DNA from: Deltaproteobacteria bacterium | Lineage (GTDB): Bacteria > Bdellovibrionota > UBA1018 > UBA923 | DNA length: 16,218 nt | Assembly: GCA_016194725.1 (NCBI GenBank) | Contig: JACQAW010000066.1 | Location: 1 to 16,218, forward strand | Direction: 5' to 3' | Part shown: positions 13,298-16,218 of the stretch, piece by piece | Layout: each line of letters begins with the position of its first letter | Position numbering within the stretch: position 1 is the stretch's first letter | Position numbers and translations under genes: made by a program | Notes under the pieces: generated by a model | Database searches by the model: none | The model's input: only the letters and a program-made list of their open reading frames with translations | What the model was told of the DNA's origin: nothing

Positions 13298-14188
13298 TCA
13301 GAAAGCCCAGCCGATTCCCGCTGTGAAGTCGTAATTCTGAGTGTTGCTCTTCGTAATGCCATCAGCACCCGTGGCGCTATACATCATGCCCAGCAAGTCC
13401 AGACGGACCAGAAAGTTACGGGTGACGTAAAACTGCATGCCGGTGCCGAAATAAAAGGTGAACAGGCTTTCGAAAAGAAAGTCCGGCGATTTGTCGGCGC
13501 GCCGGTTGCGATCGAGCGCGGTACTGGTTTGGCCGGCACCGGCGTCGAAATACCAGTCGAAATAAAGTATCTTGTTAAAGAAGTTGAGCTTCGAGTACCA
13601 GGGCGTCCAGCTGAGCACGGCACCATAGTAGTTCTGGTTCTCGCGGACAAAGGGCAACGCCGATGGGCTGGCGCTCTTGAGCGCGGTGAGCGTGTTGTTG
13701 TCGTGGTTGCTCAGGCTGGAGTAAAAAAATTCGACGCCAAACTGTTCGCTGAACCAGAAGGCGGCGCGGGGCACGACCTCGTATTCGGAGCGATACGGGT
13801 TGGAGAGGTTCAGGCCGCCGGCGAGAAAAATCGCGAAACGGTTTTTTTTGCGGTATTTGCGATTCTGCAGCACATAGACTTTCTTATCCGGATCGAGCCA
13901 GGAGAAATTAAACTCGTCGTCGTCGGCATCGCCTTTTTCCTCACGTGCGATTTTTCGCTCGGCGCTCGCCAGTCCGCGACTCGCACCGCTGGCATTAGCG
14001 AGCCCCGCGGTCTGCCGATCAGTTCCGAGCAGCAGCGCCTCTTCGGCACTTCCGGAAGAGAGATCTCGATCGCCTTCGAGCATCAGATTCATTGGCGGGC
14101 CGTCAATTTCGGCAGCTCTTCCCAAAAGAGGACTTGTCCATTGCACAGCAACAACAGCCGACAACATAAGCATGGATTTGCGCAACAT
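13298..14188 (-). CDS. Outer-membrane beta-barrel protein of the gliding-like cluster
   Basis: A 296-residue exported protein. It has a signal peptide of about 25 residues (MLRKSMLMLSAVVAVQW, cleaved after GRA) and a linker with acidic stretches (EEKGDADDDEFNFSWLDPD). From about residue 105, alternating strands typical of a small barrel follow (FAIFLAGGLNLSNPY, YEVVPRAAFWFSEQFGVEFF, FTFYFGTGMQFYVTRNFLV), ending with DFTAGIGWAF and a C-terminal Phe, the BAM recognition feature. It resembles the barrel family found beside gliding genes in Myxococcus and Bdellovibrio (GltA/GltB/GltH type); which of these cannot be said. It is the first gene of the minus-strand string, 44 bases after the helicase gene. 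No clear promoter or ribosome site was found before it. Confidence 0.82.
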   Translation of the reverse strand: MLRKSMLMLSAVVAVQWTSPLLGRAAEIDGPPMNLMLEGDRDLSSGSAEEALLLGTDRQTAGLANASGASRGLASAERKIAREEKGDADDDEFNFSWLDPDKKVYVLQNRKYRKKNRFAIFLAGGLNLSNPYRSEYEVVPRAAFWFSEQFGVEFFYSSLSNHDNNTLTALKSASPSALPFVRENQNYYGAVLSWTPWYSKLNFFNKILYFDWYFDAGAGQTSTALDRNRRADKSPDFLFESLFTFYFGTGMQFYVTRNFLVRLDLLGMMYSATGADGITKSNTQNYDFTAGIGWAF

Positions 14189-14232
14189 ATAATAAGGCTA
14201 ACAGCTTATGGAAAGAGTGCAATAGCCCGAAC

Positions 14233-16218
14233 TTACGCGCTTGGAACCTCGAGCCAGATTTCGCCCGTGGCGGCGGCCAGGTCGAGAATGAACGACCGGA
14301 CCATCGGAAGCTTCGTCAATTGTTTGACAGCCTCGCTGTAAATTCGCAGCTGCAAACCATAACCTGCGAGCAGCTCCTCGCGGCTCTTAGGTTGCAGCAA
14401 CACCTTGTAATCAATGACCCAGGCTTCATTGGCGTTGGTAATCACGAGGCGGTCGATACGGCCGGTAATGGTGCGCGCGCCATTGCGCCATTCGAAGGCG
14501 AACTCGGGGTAGATGCGATTTGCGGCTCCGAAGACGGTCTGCCCTGCCGGCGTGCGCGTCCATTCCCAGAACTGCTCGAGATCAACGTCATTGGCCTGCG
14601 CTTCTTTACGCAGCAGGGGCCAGTTTTCATTCTCAAGATATTTATGGAACTCGGTGCCCAGGCGGATTGCATCTTCGCGCGAAAGCTTGGATACACGAAC
14701 CTTTCCTACGGGCACCGCCCCAGCCGGCCGTGAAATTTGAGGTTCTGGATCTGTTGCAGCCAGCTCGGCTGCCCAGGCTGTGACACCCGTACGCGCTTTG
14801 TTATAATGAGGAGGCCGAAGAGCAAGCGGAGGTTCTGAATGCCTGTGGGTGCCTGGCGGCACAGGAGCGAGCGCTGGTGCATCTTCCAGAAACAGTTCCT
14901 GGGGAATACTGAGCGATATTCCGGCCTTGAGCCAGGCTGCCCACGAGGAGTCCGGTTTTTTAGGTGGCTTTTTCTTCGTCGTGGCATCGTCGGTAATCTG
15001 CGTGGCGGGCCGATCGACCACATAGAGAGCTTCCTGAGCCCGTGTCATGGCGACATAGAGCAGCCGCCCGCTTTCTTCGATTTCGGCCTGCTCCTCAAAA
15101 CATTTCGCAGTTTGCATTTCGGGGGCCGACCAGTCGAGCTCAGAGTCTTCGTCGCGCTCAGGCAACCAGATATCGTCACCATGACGCAGGATTCCCGAGG
15201 GCCGCTTGCGCTGAGCTTTTACATCTCCCATAATGACCTCCGGAAATTCGAGCCCCTTCGCGCTGTGCACGGTGAGCGCCCGAATCGTGCCGGCCAGATT
15301 TGCAGGTGGTGGAAGCAGTATGAAGCCAGCGATATCCTGGCCATTAGCGACAAGATGGTGCAGGCGACGCGCAAGCACCATGGGGGCCAGCCCCTCGCTT
15401 TGATGCTTGAGTACGAAGACTTCGAACTGCTCAAAGACTGCTCCAAAACGCTGACTCAGGTAGAACCGGGCGTTCAGGCGGTTGAGAAGCTCTTCGCACG
15501 TCAGCCGCGCGCCTGCCTTGCAAGGTGACTCGAGTAGCGTAAGCTGCTCGCCCAGCTGTGCGCGCGCTGAAATTCCAAAGTCAGTCACCACTTGGGCCGC
15601 ACGAAGCTTTTGCCAGGGCTCACAGGCCCAGATCCAGAGATTGACGAGAGCCTTGAGGTCTTCATTGGCCGAGGCGCTGGAGCTTGACGTCACTGCCACG
15701 CCAATACCCCGGGCCGCGAGCTGCTCAAACAGCGGGGCGTTGCCCTTGATGCGGCGAACAAGCAGCACGATCTGCGACCAGTCGACGCCCTGGGCGCGCA
15801 GGCGGCGCAAGATGACTTCGATGGCCGCGGCATCGTTGTCAGCGGTGACTCGTGCCACACGCGGAAGCCGGTTGAAAATTTGCGGCGACAGCGCGAAGTC
15901 GTCGGACCGGCGCCCGGCCAGCATGGACTCGTAGCCCTCGATGACCGGCGTGCAGACTCCGTTAACAGCATCGATGATCTCGGAGTGGCTGCGAAAATTT
16001 TTGGAAAGCCGGCGAGCCGGCAGAGTTTTGATGAACTCGCGGAAAACCGCCACGTCGGCCCCGCGAAAGCGGTAGATGCTTTGCTTGACGTCGCCGACGA
16101 CGAAAACCATTCCTTCGGAACCGGTCAGGGCGTTGACCAGCTCGGCCTGTAGATAACTGGTGTCCTGAAATTCGTCGACGAAGATGTGGGCATAGCGGTT
16201 GCGCAAGGCGGCCACGAC
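14233..16218 (-). CDS. UvrD/RecB-type helicase-nuclease, AddA-like (C-terminal part, 5' end outside window)
   Basis: The frame is open to the window edge, so the N-terminus with the Walker A motif is missing; about 661 residues are present. Superfamily 1 motifs are visible in order: II (VDEFQDTS, near the window edge), III (GDVKQSIYRFRGAD), IV (LSKNFRSHSEI), V (VHSAKGLEFPEV) and VI (VAMTRAQEALYV). The C-terminus is a RecB-type PD-(D/E)xK nuclease: EFHKYLENENW, then GRIDR and VIDYK carry the catalytic Asp and Asp-x-Lys. This combination is that of AddA or RecB beta subunits, which resect double-strand breaks together with AddB or RecC. The modest size and C-terminal nuclease favour AddA. It is upstream of and on the same strand as the gliding-like string and may be read into it. 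Confidence 0.9.
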   Translation of the reverse strand, partial: VVAALRNRYAHIFVDEFQDTSYLQAELVNALTGSEGMVFVVGDVKQSIYRFRGADVAVFREFIKTLPARRLSKNFRSHSEIIDAVNGVCTPVIEGYESMLAGRRSDDFALSPQIFNRLPRVARVTADNDAAAIEVILRRLRAQGVDWSQIVLLVRRIKGNAPLFEQLAARGIGVAVTSSSSASANEDLKALVNLWIWACEPWQKLRAAQVVTDFGISARAQLGEQLTLLESPCKAGARLTCEELLNRLNARFYLSQRFGAVFEQFEVFVLKHQSEGLAPMVLARRLHHLVANGQDIAGFILLPPPANLAGTIRALTVHSAKGLEFPEVIMGDVKAQRKRPSGILRHGDDIWLPERDEDSELDWSAPEMQTAKCFEEQAEIEESGRLLYVAMTRAQEALYVVDRPATQITDDATTKKKPPKKPDSSWAAWLKAGISLSIPQELFLEDAPALAPVPPGTHRHSEPPLALRPPHYNKARTGVTAWAAELAATDPEPQISRPAGAVPVGKVRVSKLSREDAIRLGTEFHKYLENENWPLLRKEAQANDVDLEQFWEWTRTPAGQTVFGAANRIYPEFAFEWRNGARTITGRIDRLVITNANEAWVIDYKVLLQPKSREELLAGYGLQLRIYSEAVKQLTKLPMVRSFILDLAAATGEIWLEVPSA

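Noticed and set aside
12689..14341. Long plus-strand open frame of 550 codons
   Set aside because: It is antisense to the GltE-like and barrel genes and crosses three real genes and their gaps, with no conserved motif.

Overview
The window looks like chromosomal DNA (roughly 55-60% GC by eye) from a deltaproteobacterium-like Gram-negative bacterium, most likely Bdellovibrionota or a relative, with Myxococcota as the alternative. The reasons are a block of genes resembling the envelope part of the Myxococcus/Bdellovibrio Glt (adventurous gliding) machinery, an outer-membrane barrel of the type common in those groups, and a free-standing GEMM-type (cyclic-dinucleotide) riboswitch RNA that recalls the attack-phase merRNA of Bdellovibrio bacteriovorus. 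No transposase, phage gene or CRISPR array was seen.

Layout. 1-225 is the C-terminal end of a probable outer-membrane barrel protein. 226-916 has no credible protein gene; it holds a promoter (309-336), a structured RNA of about 520 nt (about 343-862) with a GEMM-I-like aptamer in its middle (529-614), and a strong intrinsic terminator (822-862). queE follows at 917-1570 and converges on, and shares its stop tetranucleotide with, a CheA-like kinase gene (1567-2755, minus strand). That kinase gene is split by an apparent one-base frameshift. A tRNA-Cys (2844-2919) converges on an IHF/HU-like gene with a poly-Asp tail (2930-3274), which lies behind an RMD1/DUF155 gene (3316-4107). A divergent intergenic region (4108-4448) leads to a canonical HU gene (4449-4721) and a bidirectional terminator (4745-4780).

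The rest is on the minus strand. From 14188 down to 4786 there is one tight gene string, with junctions that mostly overlap or lie within 24 nt: outer-membrane barrel, secreted TPR protein (GltE/AglT-like), a long TPR protein (GltD/AgmU-like, split into two frames near 9907), a small secreted basic protein, an FHA-TM-(Pro/Lys-rich)-AgmX/PglI protein (GltG-like), an MgtC-family membrane protein and an acylphosphatase. The string plausibly builds an envelope-spanning complex: FHA in the cytoplasm, a TonB-like rod in the periplasm, TPR proteins and an outer-membrane barrel. No TolQ/TolR-type motor genes are present here. Upstream, 14233-16218 is the C-terminal part of an AddA/RecB-like helicase-nuclease.

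The most notable item is the stand-alone GEMM-like RNA, with alternative helices around the aptamer and a non-consensus base next to the ligand-binding motif. Second is a possible cyclic-di-GMP theme: the aptamer, a kinase with an MshEN-like N-terminus, and gliding-type genes. Two single-base frameshifts in otherwise well-conserved genes could be sequencing or assembly errors or true lesions, and should be checked first.
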